52,189 nucleotides of DNA from assembly GCA_945923475.1 (NCBI GenBank), contig CAMELE010000012.1, positions 1 to 52,189 on the forward strand, written 5' to 3'. A program made the translations under genes and the position numbers. Origin of the DNA: an uncultured Mollicutes bacterium (GTDB lineage: Bacteria > Bacillota_I > Bacilli_A > Acholeplasmatales > Anaeroplasmataceae). Below, in pieces: positions 42,804 through 52,176 of this stretch (within the stretch, counting starts at the first letter, position 1; each line of letters begins with the position of its first letter). The notes below the pieces were generated by a model that was given only the letters and a program-made list of their open reading frames with translations, was not told the DNA's origin and did no database searches.

Positions 42804-43355
42804 TTAATTTAGGCTTTCTAAAATTTTTTTAGAGGCCATAAGCTTTGTTATTCTATTTTTCATGGAATAATCTAAGATATATTTATAGCTATCTTCCTCT
42901 GACATACCTTTTTTCATCAAAGCTATTTTGGCTTTTTTTACCATTTTATCCTCTTCAATTTTTTCCTTGTACTCTATAATTTGATGATTTTTTTTAACAA
43001 TAATATCATTTAATCTAATAGCCAAGCTTAATAGCCCATTTAACATTTCCGTTTTCTTAGCATCAAGAAGAATAAAATTTGGTAAGCTTAGATAGTTGTA
43101 ATATGGACCAGTTTCTATTTGTCTATTTAAGACTGCAACTATAACATCCTCTTTTATTACTAAATCAAGATAATGATAAGCATCCTTTAAGATTCTTGAG
43201 TCTATAACGACTGCCTTTGGTTGGTATCTATTTTCAATAATTATATAATCACATAAGTCTAAAGTGCATGGGATTACCTCATAGTTTTCTATTAATTCTC
43301 TTTTTAATTGATTTGATAAAATTTCATCATTAGTATATAAAACAACCCTTTTCAT
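42804..43355 (-). CDS. ANTAR-domain RNA-binding antiterminator (nitrogen regulator)
   Basis: A 183-residue protein with an N-terminal receiver-like domain (VVLYTNDEILSNQLKREL; AVVIDSRIL), a linking coiled coil (about 115-140) and a C-terminal ANTAR domain (KKAKIALMKKGMSEEDSYKY then LDYSMKNRITKLMASKKIL). ANTAR proteins bind paired hexaloop hairpins and prevent termination; such hairpins are seen in the glnA leader just downstream. Similar ANTAR genes (NitR-like) adjoin glnA in clostridia. The receiver lacks an obvious full acidic pocket, so the signal may not be phosphorylation. It starts two bases after the glyA stop, with GAGG inside the glyA end, so it is coupled to glyA. Confidence 0.88.
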   Translation of the reverse strand: MKRVVLYTNDEILSNQLKRELIENYEVIPCTLDLCDYIIIENRYQPKAVVIDSRILKDAYHYLDLVIKEDVIVAVLNRQIETGPYYNYLSLPNFILLDAKKTEMLNGLLSLAIRLNDIIVKKNHQIIEYKEKIEEDKMVKKAKIALMKKGMSEEDSYKYILDYSMKNRITKLMASKKILESLN

Positions 43356-43356
43356 T

Positions 43357-44592
43357 TTACCTCACAACCTGGCAGTGCTTACTCATTAAATTTAAAACCT
43401 TATTCTTAACATTATCTATTTCTTTATCCTTTGATCTTAATGCTAAATCAATTAAATCTGCAACCTCACAAAAATCAGCTTCTACAAAGCCTCTTGTTGT
43501 CATAGCAGCAGTTCCAACTCTTATTCCAGATGTAATTTGAGGTGATAGTGTTTCTCCTGGAATTGTGTTTTTGTTTACTGTTATATTTACAAGACCTAGC
43601 TTAGCTTCAGCATCACGACCAGTAATGCCGACGCTTTGAAGCACATCAATTAAAATCAAATGATTATCAGTACCATCAGATACAAGCTTATAGCCTAGCT
43701 CCTTTAGTCTTTTAGCAAATGCATAAGAATTCTTAATTATTTGATTTGCATATTCTTTAAACTCTAATGATAATGCTTCCTTAAAAGCCACTGCCTTAGC
43801 CGCAATTACATGCATTAGAGGGCCTCCTTGACATCCAGGGAAAACAGCAGAATTTATTTTTTTATAAATTTCATAGTCGTTTGTTAATATAACGCCACCA
43901 CGTGGTCCTCTTAATGTTTTATGAGTTGTTGTTGTAACAACATGGGCATAATCACAAGGATTTTGATGCAGACCTGCGGCTACAAGCCCGGCAATATGAG
44001 CCATATCTACCATTAAATATGCTCCTACCTCATCAGCTATTTCTCTAAATCTTTTGAAATCAATCTTTCTTGGATAAGCTGAAGCTCCTGCAACAATTAG
44101 CTTAGGCTTTACCTCTTTAGCTATTTTTGACACTTCCTCATAATCAATTATTCCAGTAGTCGGATTTACTCCATATGAATAAAATGTATAATCAATTCCA
44201 GAAAAGCTTTTTGGATGGCCATGAGTTAAATGTCCTCCATCTGATAAGTTCATACCAAGAACCTTATCTCCCTTATTTAAAAGGGCAAAGTATGCGGCCA
44301 TATTTGCCTGAGAGCCCGAATGAGGCTGAACATTTGAATATTTAACATTAAATAATTGTCTTACTCTTTTATTTGCTAAATCCTCAACCTCATCAATATA
44401 ATCACAGCCACCATAGTAACGATGACGACTATATCCTTCAGCATACTTATTGGTTAAGATTGATCCCTGAGCCTCTAATACAGCCTGTGAGACAAAATTT
44501 TCAGATGCGATTAGTTCAATATGCGTTTCTTCTCTTTTAAGCTCTTTATTAATAGCCTCAAATATTTCTAAATCTTCCTCTTTTAATTTCAT
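43357..44592 (-). CDS. glyA: Serine hydroxymethyltransferase
   Basis: PLP enzyme that interconverts serine and glycine and supplies one-carbon units to tetrahydrofolate. The 411-residue protein has [34 protein letters not shown], the Schiff-base Lys in [14 protein letters not shown], and [15 protein letters not shown]. It has its own promoter and shares its transcript with the ANTAR gene, linking one-carbon and nitrogen metabolism. Confidence 0.97.
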   Translation of the reverse strand: MKLKEEDLEIFEAINKELKREETHIELIASENFVSQAVLEAQGSILTNKYAEGYSRHRYYGGCDYIDEVEDLANKRVRQLFNVKYSNVQPHSGSQANMAAYFALLNKGDKVLGMNLSDGGHLTHGHPKSFSGIDYTFYSYGVNPTTGIIDYEEVSKIAKEVKPKLIVAGASAYPRKIDFKRFREIADEVGAYLMVDMAHIAGLVAAGLHQNPCDYAHVVTTTTHKTLRGPRGGVILTNDYEIYKKINSAVFPGCQGGPLMHVIAAKAVAFKEALSLEFKEYANQIIKNSYAFAKRLKELGYKLVSDGTDNHLILIDVLQSVGITGRDAEAKLGLVNITVNKNTIPGETLSPQITSGIRVGTAAMTTRGFVEADFCEVADLIDLALRSKDKEIDNVKNKVLNLMSKHCQVVR

Positions 44593-44632
44593 TCTAATCC
44601 CTCAATTCAAAATATATTCATCGATTTAATTC

Positions 44633-44662
44633 ATTATACTTCTTAATAATCTAATAATTCAA
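44633..44662 (-). promoter_or_regulatory. glyA promoter
   Basis: TTGAAT (44657-44662), 18 bases, TATAAT (44633-44638), about 40 bases upstream of the glyA ATG. Confidence 0.7.
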
Positions 44663-44718
44663 TCGTTTTTTAAAATTAAAAATAAAATAAAGAATTTTTG
44701 TAAAATAATTTATATTTA

Positions 44719-44742
44719 AAGGTTATTCTCTTTAAAATAACC
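44719..44742. terminator. Hairpin beside the IS30 relic
   Basis: AGGTTATT and AATAACCT form an 8-bp stem around an 8-base loop. T-runs are poor, so it may be a terminator remnant or part of an old insertion-sequence end. Confidence 0.4.
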
Positions 44743-44746
44743 TAGA

Positions 44747-44926
44747 ATGATAAGACGCTATTATCCTAACGGTACTGATTTTACTACTATGACCAACAAA
44801 GAATTACAGTCAACAATTAATAGAATTAATAATTATCCTCGAAAACAATTCTCATTTGAAACTTTAGTTTCTTTATTTATGAAAGAATTAACAAAATTAA
44901 ATATCTCTAATCAATTAACTATATAA
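44747..44926 (+). pseudogene. IS30-family transposase, C-terminal relic
   Basis: A 59-codon frame reads IRRYYPNGTDFTTMTNKELQ followed by INRINNYPRKQFSFETLVSLF. This is the C-terminal end of IS30-type transposases (pattern R-R-x-x-P-K-G-T-D-F ... N-x-x-P-R-K), here with no catalytic core upstream. The gene was cut down to its last part. Its place at the edge of the Rhs island fits mobile-element traffic there. Confidence 0.8.
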
Positions 44927-44929
44927 AAA

Positions 44930-44958
44930 ACACATAAAACTTTCTATGTTTCATGTGT
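44930..44958 (-). terminator. Terminator downstream of the Rhs orphan module
   Basis: ACACATAAAAC (44930-44940) pairs with GTTTCATGTGT (44948-44958) with one wobble pair; on the minus strand a T run follows. It ends the transcript of the 156-residue membrane protein. Confidence 0.85.
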
Positions 44959-44979
44959 CATAATAATCAAGCCTATTTG

Positions 44980-45450
44980 TTATTTTAAACTTTTAATATA
45001 ACTCACATATTCTTTAATACTAACAAAACTAGATATATCATAATCCTTCTTTTTCCCATTAATACATATATATTTCATACATATATATCCTCGATACTTG
45101 TTACTTTTAAACACAATTTTCTTACAGTTATAATATGATTTTCTCAACTTAAAACCCATTAAATTCTCATATTTTACAACATTTTCATATTGTAAGAGTT
45201 TAATAATGAATTCTTTATATATATTATTTTTTCCAAATAAATAATAAAAAAAATACTCAAATCTTTCTAATGAATAAAAGATATTATATTGACTCCACAT
45301 GAAAAGCCAAATAATACCAAGAATTGATAATAAACCCCAGTAATATTTAGTAAATATAAACAATAATGGAGTTACAATAAGTAACAAATATATCAAGATA
45401 ATGATTACAATTCTTTCTATTGGAGTAGTATAAAATTCACCTTTTCTCAA
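44980..45450 (-). CDS. Small membrane protein, putative immunity protein of the orphan Rhs tip
   Basis: A 156-residue protein with two membrane helices near the N-terminus (about residues 13-33 and 36-55) and a basic cytoplasmic tail (CKKIVFKSNKYRGYICMKYI). I do not recognise a family. It lies 57 bases after the orphan toxin tip, on the same strand, the place where cognate immunity genes sit in Rhs systems; the assignment rests on that position only. A membrane immunity protein would suggest a toxin that acts on the membrane or is met there. Confidence 0.5.
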   Translation of the reverse strand: MRKGEFYTTPIERIVIIILIYLLLIVTPLLFIFTKYYWGLLSILGIIWLFMWSQYNIFYSLERFEYFFYYLFGKNNIYKEFIIKLLQYENVVKYENLMGFKLRKSYYNCKKIVFKSNKYRGYICMKYICINGKKKDYDISSFVSIKEYVSYIKSLK

Positions 45451-45506
45451 ATATTTTTTTCATGATTTCTATTATGTATGTATTCATATTTTGTCATAAA
45501 TTCTCC

Positions 45507-46103
45507 TTAGAATGAACCTAACACTATCGATAAAGTATTGGATGAAATACTTGAGCTAGTGTATGCTGAAATCATTTTAGAAGCCCACGTGTTTGTCTTA
45601 ATTGCTTTAACAAAGGCTTCAGTACTTTTTCCGTTTTTATTAAGGCTATATTTCATGCCTAGTTTTTTCAACATATCTCTATTAGTATGTGCATTAGATG
45701 TTAACTTGCCAATTTGGATTTTATTGCTTATAAAATTAGAAAGCCCAGATGCTAATTCTCCAACAACAAATGAAGTTCCAATAGACAACAATGTACTTCC
45801 TAACCCGTTTTCTTGCAAATCTCCAGACGACCAAGAATCTGCTAATCCGACTGCAACTGCAAAGGCTCCTCTCATTAACATATTTCCACCTAATGCGCCA
45901 AATGTTCCTGATATACCAGCGCCAAGATAGTCTTTCCAATCATGATCCATTCCGTTTCCATCTAAAGCATCCTCAACAACTTCAAATACTAATGACAAGC
46001 CAATCCCAATTAGTAATCCTAAAATCGTAAAACAACCCGTCGGATCCATATACATCACAGGATTGTTATTACAGTAAGCAAATAGACTAAAGCCTAGTTC
46101 AGT
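45507..46103 (-). pseudogene. Orphan (displaced) Rhs C-terminal toxin tip
   Basis: The open frame runs from 46103 (after a TAA) and begins with the last part of an Rhs core, SLFAYCNNNPVMYMDPTG, then a variable tip of about 175 residues. The tip has a Gly/Ala-rich hydrophobic part (ILGLLIGIGLSLVFEVV; GAGISGTFGALGGN) and a C-terminal region of unknown toxin type (NRDMLKKLGMKYSLNKNGKS). It lacks the Rhs shell and a ribosome binding site (the annotated-style start, GTG at 46058, is inside the core motif), so it is probably silent. The 37 bases 46050-46086 are identical to the same place in the main rhs gene, allowing recombination to swap tips. Confidence 0.8.
46050..46086. repeat. 37-bp Rhs core repeat, orphan copy
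   Basis: Identical to 47212-47248 in the same orientation. It encodes LFAYCNNNPVMY, the border between conserved Rhs core and variable tip. Homologous recombination here would replace the main tip by the orphan tip and delete about 1.16 kb, including the present immunity gene. Confidence 0.95.
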
Positions 46104-46136
46104 TTATAATTTAAATCATTATAATGTTTTTTTCAA

Positions 46137-46712
46137 TTATGCTCCTTCAACTTTAGTGAATGATGTAACACTTTGAATCGGTTTTCCATTAGCAGTAAAA
46201 GGCTTGGCATATATTCTTTGAACAACCTTATCCCTTTCTTGATTAAATAAATACTCTTTATAAGAGCTTATTTCATTTTTAAGAATAGTCCCAGACTCAA
46301 CAAATCTTATTAAGTCATCCTTTTCGTATTCTATCCATCCAACAATTTCAAGACAATTTTTCCTTGTTGTATACCAAACAACCTCTATGTGACGCTCATA
46401 ATAGTAGTAAAAAATGTAATTTAGATATTTTTTACCAACATCTCTTTTCGTTAAAAGAAGCTTGCCTTCATCATCAAAATAATGTACAAAGTCCTGTTTC
46501 TTATCATTTTTCGTTACTTTTCCTTTAAAGATGAAATATTTAGTTAATTTTGGATGCGGATAACACATACCATACAAAGAGCCTTTTTTCGATTTTGCCA
46601 TAATTACCTTATGACATTTATTTACTATATCATCACAATCATTCATACAGTCAATATGCCTATTTTTTATATTTTCGAGTGTATTAAAGATATCCATAGT
46701 ATTTTCAAACAT
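46137..46712 (-). CDS. Putative immunity protein of the main Rhs toxin
   Basis: A 191-residue soluble protein, starting 4 bases after the rhs stop. Features: a Cys/His-rich N-terminus (IDCMNDCDDIVNKCHKV), aromatic beta segments (YFIFKGKVTKNDKKQDFVHYF; YIFYYYYERHIEVVWYTT) and no signal peptide. I do not recognise a family. Tight spacing and position directly behind the toxin tip are the reasons to call it immunity. Confidence 0.6.
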   Translation of the reverse strand: MFENTMDIFNTLENIKNRHIDCMNDCDDIVNKCHKVIMAKSKKGSLYGMCYPHPKLTKYFIFKGKVTKNDKKQDFVHYFDDEGKLLLTKRDVGKKYLNYIFYYYYERHIEVVWYTTRKNCLEIVGWIEYEKDDLIRFVESGTILKNEISSYKEYLFNQERDKVVQRIYAKPFTANGKPIQSVTSFTKVEGA

Positions 46713-46716
46713 AAAA

Positions 46717-49700
46717 CTATAAGCCTCCTAAAATTCTTTTATAAATTTCCAGCAATTTTTCTACTCCATCAGGCCCATTTATAATATCAGCCGTCCCAAT
46801 ACTAAAATTTAAAATTCCATAATATACATTTGTATGAAGTACTCTATGGTAACCTCTATTTACAGCCACAATATTTATTTCATCATTTATATCAATGTTT
46901 GATTTTTTTAATATAAATCTAGCAAAGTGAGCTCTAAAATCCCTTTTGGCAACAATATGGTGAAACTCTTTTGAATCATACATTCTTTTTTGAGATATAC
47001 TAGCCACATATGTTGCAATCATATCTTGCAAATAATCTACATATGAATCTGTAACTATATCTATAGATTGACCAATACCATTACCTAATGATTCTATACT
47101 ATTTTTAATTGAATTGCTTCCTACCGCAGTACCTAATGCCATACCTGCATATGCTAGCAATCCTAGCATAATCAAACCTATACCTATCGCAAAATGCCCG
47201 TCTCCATCAGAATACATCACAGGATTGTTATTACAGTAAGCAAATAGATTTGCACATCCAACATTTTCAATATCTAAATATTGAGCACTATCATAAATCA
47301 ACCATCTACGCCATTTAGGAACATAGAATCTTGATTTACAGTAATACATATCTACATCATAATCATAATAATATCCTTTATATCTTATTGGATTATAAAT
47401 ACCCTGACTTAATGTTACATTTCCATAATTATCATAATAGATTTCTGTTCCAAAATTACCATATGCATCACAGCTATATTTTACTACAAGCCTACCATTT
47501 ATGTCTACTAATCCTAAAATATTTTGCATAAAATCTTTTACATAAAAGTATTTAATATTATTATCCTGAATAAATCCATATACTTGTCCATTTTCATCAT
47601 ATAAATAATCATTTCTATGATATGGTGTAATCTCAGTAATTAATCTATCACCATCATAATAGTAATTAGTTACTTCCTCATATGAATCTCTATCATCGCT
47701 ATACCAATACCCTACTACTTTTTTAATAATCAATCCTTGATCATCATATGTATAATCTACAGTCTTTTGTTCATCAATATCCATCTCTTCAGATAAAGAT
47801 ACTAATCTTCTTCCTTCAAATTGATATTCAATTCCTTTATATAATCTAGGCTTAAAGTTATCTATTGATGAATAATATATTTTATCTCCATTAACAGTAT
47901 CTAATCTATCCTTAATGGTACTATCATATGTAAATGTAGTATTACCTGCAGTTAAGATATTACCATTATTATCATATGTATAATTAGTATCATCTTCTTT
48001 GGTTAAGAAGCCTCTATAATCATATTCATATGTATGTGAACCAAAAGTATTATCTGCCACACTTGTAACTCTTCCTTCTACATCTGTTTCATAATTTCTA
48101 TTAACCAAAGAATTACCATACTTAATAGCTTCTTTCTTTACTTGGGAAGATATATATTTAGTATCATTCCTTGTTTTATACTCATATGTGTTTGAAAGAA
48201 TACTACTTCCACACCTATGAACATCAACTTTCTTAAGCATTCCAAGCTCGTCATACTCTGCTGTTTTAGAATAATCCTTTAGTTCTTCTGCTAATAAAGC
48301 TAATGTTGATTCTTCACAATATGCATTTCTTACTGCTAGCATTTCTATTTGACCAAGTAGAGGATATGAAGTTTGAAATGATCCAAGATAAGACATATTC
48401 TCTTGTTGTTCCAAACATCTTCCTATCTCTGTCTTTCCTAGCCCAAATCCATCTTGACCATATAAATATTTTGTATAAATATTTGCTGCTGCATCATCTG
48501 CTTTTACAAAAACTCTAAATACAAGTTCTGGATTACCATATGAATCAGAACTTAACGTATATCTATATGAAAATGCAATTGTATACCATTTATCATTCAA
48601 ACATTTTAATCTTGTATTATATTCTACTAATAAGTATTTCATTATTAGTTCATCGTTATTATTTCTATAGAATTTAAAATTATAGCCATTTTCATCTTCT
48701 GATTCTAAAATATATTGTTGATTATTTTTTCCATCGAAATAAGCTCTTAACATAATTGTTCCATCACCAATAAGTCCAAAATTATATGCCAAATCATTAC
48801 CATCTGCTACATAACAATAATGTTTAATATCTTTGTTAAAATTAAATGTCCTATCTTTATCAAGTGATGTTTTGTTACGAACAGAGAAAGAAACTGGTTT
48901 CTTACCCGTAAGAGATGTAACACTATTTTGAAGAGGATAAATTTCAAAATTATTTAGTATATTTTGATTAGTCGTATGTAAATTTGTAGTGCTAAAATCA
49001 ACTGTTCTTATTTCATCTGTCACAAATTCATTATCAATTAAATAATCTTTAGTTAATCGATAATAATCTTGTATTTCATCCATAAAAAGATCTGTCCTTT
49101 TTCCAATCATTAGCGCTGTAATATCAGCATTTAATGGATTTGAAATACCAGAATCATTTATTAAATATCCAATATGGAATTCTGCATTTAGCTTTTTTAC
49201 TTCAACATCTAATCTAGGATCTACCTTTTGATATACCTTTGTACGACAATTTAAAGTTAATTCATACTCACATACATTTGAATAACCGAGTCCATCATCT
49301 CTATTCATCCAATTTAGATTAAAGAAATTCCATTTATTAAGTGAAATAGCATAATCTGATACAAGTGGCTCATATCTATTACCATCTGCGTCTTTTAATT
49401 CAAGATGTAGCTTATCATCAGTGCCAATATATACTGCAACTAAGCTTTTGTTATACTTAGTACTAAACAAATATCTTTTTTCATTTGAGGATGTAGTAGG
49501 ATAAAACCAAAAACCAATTGATTCGCATGGCAATGGAAATTGTGAGTCACCTACAACATAGCACATTGGTTCATTTGTAGTTGCATATACACATGGAACG
49601 ATTCCTATTCTATGATACTCAGGCTTTGATTCTTCTAATTTTTCTTTAAAAATATTCCACGCTTTATATCCAGTATCTTTATTTCTTATTAATGTTGAAT

Positions 49701-52176
49701 CATTATTGAATAAGCCACATAAATATTTATTTTTCATATAAATAAAATTTTCTAATGCTTCTGGACAACTTCCTTTCGACCTCGAAATTGTATCATATGA
49801 CTGATACATCTTTTTTTGAGCTACTTCTTTTTTCTCCAAGTTAATGTTGCCCAAATTATCATACTGATATTCTATATTAAAATTATTATTATTAACTTTA
49901 GTTACATTTGAATCATTATTATATGTAAACTGTTTTAATATATTATTAGATTTATCTTTTATCCTTAATAATCTATTATTCTCATATTCATATTGAAATC
50001 TTAAAGATTCTACACCTGATTCATTTATATAATACACTTTAGTAATATTATAATCGTTATCATATTCAAAATGATATCCACCCGCAGTACCATTAATCTG
50101 CTTAACAATCACCTTATTATCCAAACTATATTCATAAAATACCACTCTTTTACCATTTGATGAAATAGATTCCAAATTACCATAATCATTATATGTAAAT
50201 TCATAAATATTACCATTTGGTAAAACTGCAGTTTTAATTCTTCTTTTGTTGTCATAAGTATAGTTAATATCAATCCTTTTTTCACCTTTTGTAAGAATTA
50301 TTTTAGTCAGGTCGTCATAATCATTATAAATATACGTAGAAGCCTCTGATAAAGCATTAAACACACTTCTTAATTTCCCAAAAGAGTCATATCCATATGT
50401 TATAGAATTATCCAACTCATCCTTAGTCTCTACAACTCGTCCTTCATTATAAGATGACTGTGTTTCGATTATTTTATCTTTAGATGGACTTGTTATTGTT
50501 GTTTTTGTCAAATTATTTTTTTGATAAGAACATTCAATTTTTGTACCATATGCTGCATTACCTTCAATAAGGTTTCCTTTATTATCATACTTAAAACCAC
50601 AAATAGCTGAATCTACCCCTACTACACCTGCTAACATGTTCGATTCATTATATGATGACTGAATAGAACCATAACCAGTCTCTTTTGATAAATTGTTTCC
50701 ATTTGCGTCATATTCATAAAAAGAACCAAAATCTTTTTTTATAACTTGAAGCCCACCTAGAATGATTGATGAATTCCCCTTTAAATTAATTTTTACAGTT
50801 ATTTTTTTATATGTTGATAAGGCCTTCACTCCTAATACAACTAAATCAAAATTATCATCAATCACTTCTTTTTTAAAGTGTTTCCTACATGTACTATCAG
50901 CTTCTAATACAACCTCAACATTTGATGTGTCTGTATATGGAGTTAATTGTTTACCAAATAATACTAGTGTAATGTTATCTGTTCCTAATCCATCCACATC
51001 AACACTATAGCTTAAGCTACCTGTTCCTGTTACTTTATATGCTTTATTACCTAAAACGTTATAGCATAACGTCGTTGACTGAATCGGATAATAAGTAACA
51101 TCTACATCTTTTACCTCAAAATAATTAATTCCTATTCCTGGAAATAGATTTTCTAATCTATTCTTAGTTGGAATTACGCTGCTTTGAGATAAAAGATGCT
51201 TGGTCTGCTTATCATATTCTGTTTTTATTATGTTTGCATCATCATCCATTTCATATAGTGGTAGGCCATTCGAATCAAAAAATACATACTTCTTTTTACC
51301 ATTCGGATCCGTAATTGTTGTTTTGTTTTGCTCATACGAAATTGATGTTGTATCCATTGCTTTATAAGTTCCATTTGAATCACAAACATAACTAGTAAAT
51401 GATGTTACTTTTCCATTTTGAATTGTGTATTCGATTTTATTTCCTCCTTTAACATCTTCTATTTGGATGCGCGTTTCACTAAATGATACTTTAACCTCAT
51501 AAAGCTTAATAAAACTTTCTGATGAACCAGTAATATTATTATTCTTTTTATATTCAATTGAACTTAAATATCCATTCATATAGAAAAACTCGCAAACGTA
51601 CAACTTCATATTATTATGGTAAAATTGACATTCCTTAACATAATTACCATCCATAATAAATTTTACATTATCACCAATAAAATTATTTATACTCTTTTCA
51701 TTCGTATTCATATTTATCATATAGTCACAATTATTTTTCATATAGATATATTCTGGGTATAATCCGCCATAAGTGTTATATACAACATGGTTATTGTACT
51801 TATCATAAAAATTAATGTAACTTTCCGAAGTTTCTTCATCTTGTGGAATAACATATCCTAAAGTCTCTGGATTCTTTGACTCATCTGCACTATACTCATC
51901 CTTAGATCCATCAGAATTTGTGATTGTATACTTGGTAGTTACCTCCATTTTTGAATAATAATTTAGTCGAATTCCTTTTCCAAAAATTCCATTTTCATTT
52001 CTATTTTGATAATTATAGATTAAACTAGGACTAATTGGTGATTCTTCTCCTACACTAAATAATGGTATTGTCATAATTATATTCGCATCATCCTTATTTA
52101 AATTTACACTAACATTTCCTGCATTACCTACAGATTGTGTTAATTGCTTCGTATATTGTTTTAAACCTCTATTCAT
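46717..52176 (-). CDS. Rhs-family polymorphic toxin with C-terminal HNH/AHH-type nuclease tip
   Basis: The protein has 1819 residues and no signal peptide. Order: an N-terminal domain (ITMTIPLFSVGEESPISPSLIYNY-like Rhs start), many YD repeats (YDSFGKLRSVFNALSEASTYIYN and similar), a middle region with two LamG/concanavalin-like modules (ESIGFWFYPTTSSNEKRYLF; TIMLRAYFDGKNNQQYILES), more YD repeats, and the Rhs core RYKGYYYDYDVDMYYCKSRF ending NLFAYCNNNPVMY. The usual DPTGH is SDGDGH. The tip has a hydrophobic segment (about 45 residues) and then FHHIVAKRDF...IDINDEINIV...HRVLHTNVYY, matching AHH/HNH nucleases, so DNA is the likely target. The ATG lies 13 bases from the window edge, so its ribosome binding site is only partly seen. 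Confidence 0.9.
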   Translation of the reverse strand: MNRGLKQYTKQLTQSVGNAGNVSVNLNKDDANIIMTIPLFSVGEESPISPSLIYNYQNRNENGIFGKGIRLNYYSKMEVTTKYTITNSDGSKDEYSADESKNPETLGYVIPQDEETSESYINFYDKYNNHVVYNTYGGLYPEYIYMKNNCDYMINMNTNEKSINNFIGDNVKFIMDGNYVKECQFYHNNMKLYVCEFFYMNGYLSSIEYKKNNNITGSSESFIKLYEVKVSFSETRIQIEDVKGGNKIEYTIQNGKVTSFTSYVCDSNGTYKAMDTTSISYEQNKTTITDPNGKKKYVFFDSNGLPLYEMDDDANIIKTEYDKQTKHLLSQSSVIPTKNRLENLFPGIGINYFEVKDVDVTYYPIQSTTLCYNVLGNKAYKVTGTGSLSYSVDVDGLGTDNITLVLFGKQLTPYTDTSNVEVVLEADSTCRKHFKKEVIDDNFDLVVLGVKALSTYKKITVKINLKGNSSIILGGLQVIKKDFGSFYEYDANGNNLSKETGYGSIQSSYNESNMLAGVVGVDSAICGFKYDNKGNLIEGNAAYGTKIECSYQKNNLTKTTITSPSKDKIIETQSSYNEGRVVETKDELDNSITYGYDSFGKLRSVFNALSEASTYIYNDYDDLTKIILTKGEKRIDINYTYDNKRRIKTAVLPNGNIYEFTYNDYGNLESISSNGKRVVFYEYSLDNKVIVKQINGTAGGYHFEYDNDYNITKVYYINESGVESLRFQYEYENNRLLRIKDKSNNILKQFTYNNDSNVTKVNNNNFNIEYQYDNLGNINLEKKEVAQKKMYQSYDTISRSKGSCPEALENFIYMKNKYLCGLFNNDSTLIRNKDTGYKAWNIFKEKLEESKPEYHRIGIVPCVYATTNEPMCYVVGDSQFPLPCESIGFWFYPTTSSNEKRYLFSTKYNKSLVAVYIGTDDKLHLELKDADGNRYEPLVSDYAISLNKWNFFNLNWMNRDDGLGYSNVCEYELTLNCRTKVYQKVDPRLDVEVKKLNAEFHIGYLINDSGISNPLNADITALMIGKRTDLFMDEIQDYYRLTKDYLIDNEFVTDEIRTVDFSTTNLHTTNQNILNNFEIYPLQNSVTSLTGKKPVSFSVRNKTSLDKDRTFNFNKDIKHYCYVADGNDLAYNFGLIGDGTIMLRAYFDGKNNQQYILESEDENGYNFKFYRNNNDELIMKYLLVEYNTRLKCLNDKWYTIAFSYRYTLSSDSYGNPELVFRVFVKADDAAANIYTKYLYGQDGFGLGKTEIGRCLEQQENMSYLGSFQTSYPLLGQIEMLAVRNAYCEESTLALLAEELKDYSKTAEYDELGMLKKVDVHRCGSSILSNTYEYKTRNDTKYISSQVKKEAIKYGNSLVNRNYETDVEGRVTSVADNTFGSHTYEYDYRGFLTKEDDTNYTYDNNGNILTAGNTTFTYDSTIKDRLDTVNGDKIYYSSIDNFKPRLYKGIEYQFEGRRLVSLSEEMDIDEQKTVDYTYDDQGLIIKKVVGYWYSDDRDSYEEVTNYYYDGDRLITEITPYHRNDYLYDENGQVYGFIQDNNIKYFYVKDFMQNILGLVDINGRLVVKYSCDAYGNFGTEIYYDNYGNVTLSQGIYNPIRYKGYYYDYDVDMYYCKSRFYVPKWRRWLIYDSAQYLDIENVGCANLFAYCNNNPVMYSDGDGHFAIGIGLIMLGLLAYAGMALGTAVGSNSIKNSIESLGNGIGQSIDIVTDSYVDYLQDMIATYVASISQKRMYDSKEFHHIVAKRDFRAHFARFILKKSNIDINDEINIVAVNRGYHRVLHTNVYYGILNFSIGTADIINGPDGVEKLLEIYKRILGGL
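47212..47248. repeat. 37-bp Rhs core repeat, main copy
   Basis: Identical to 46050-46086. It lies inside the main rhs gene at the core/tip border. Confidence 0.95.

Noticed and set aside
45538-46030. Plus-strand frames of 79 and 130 codons opposite the orphan Rhs tip
   Set aside because: They are complements of the tip, lack ribosome binding sites and have no recognisable domain.
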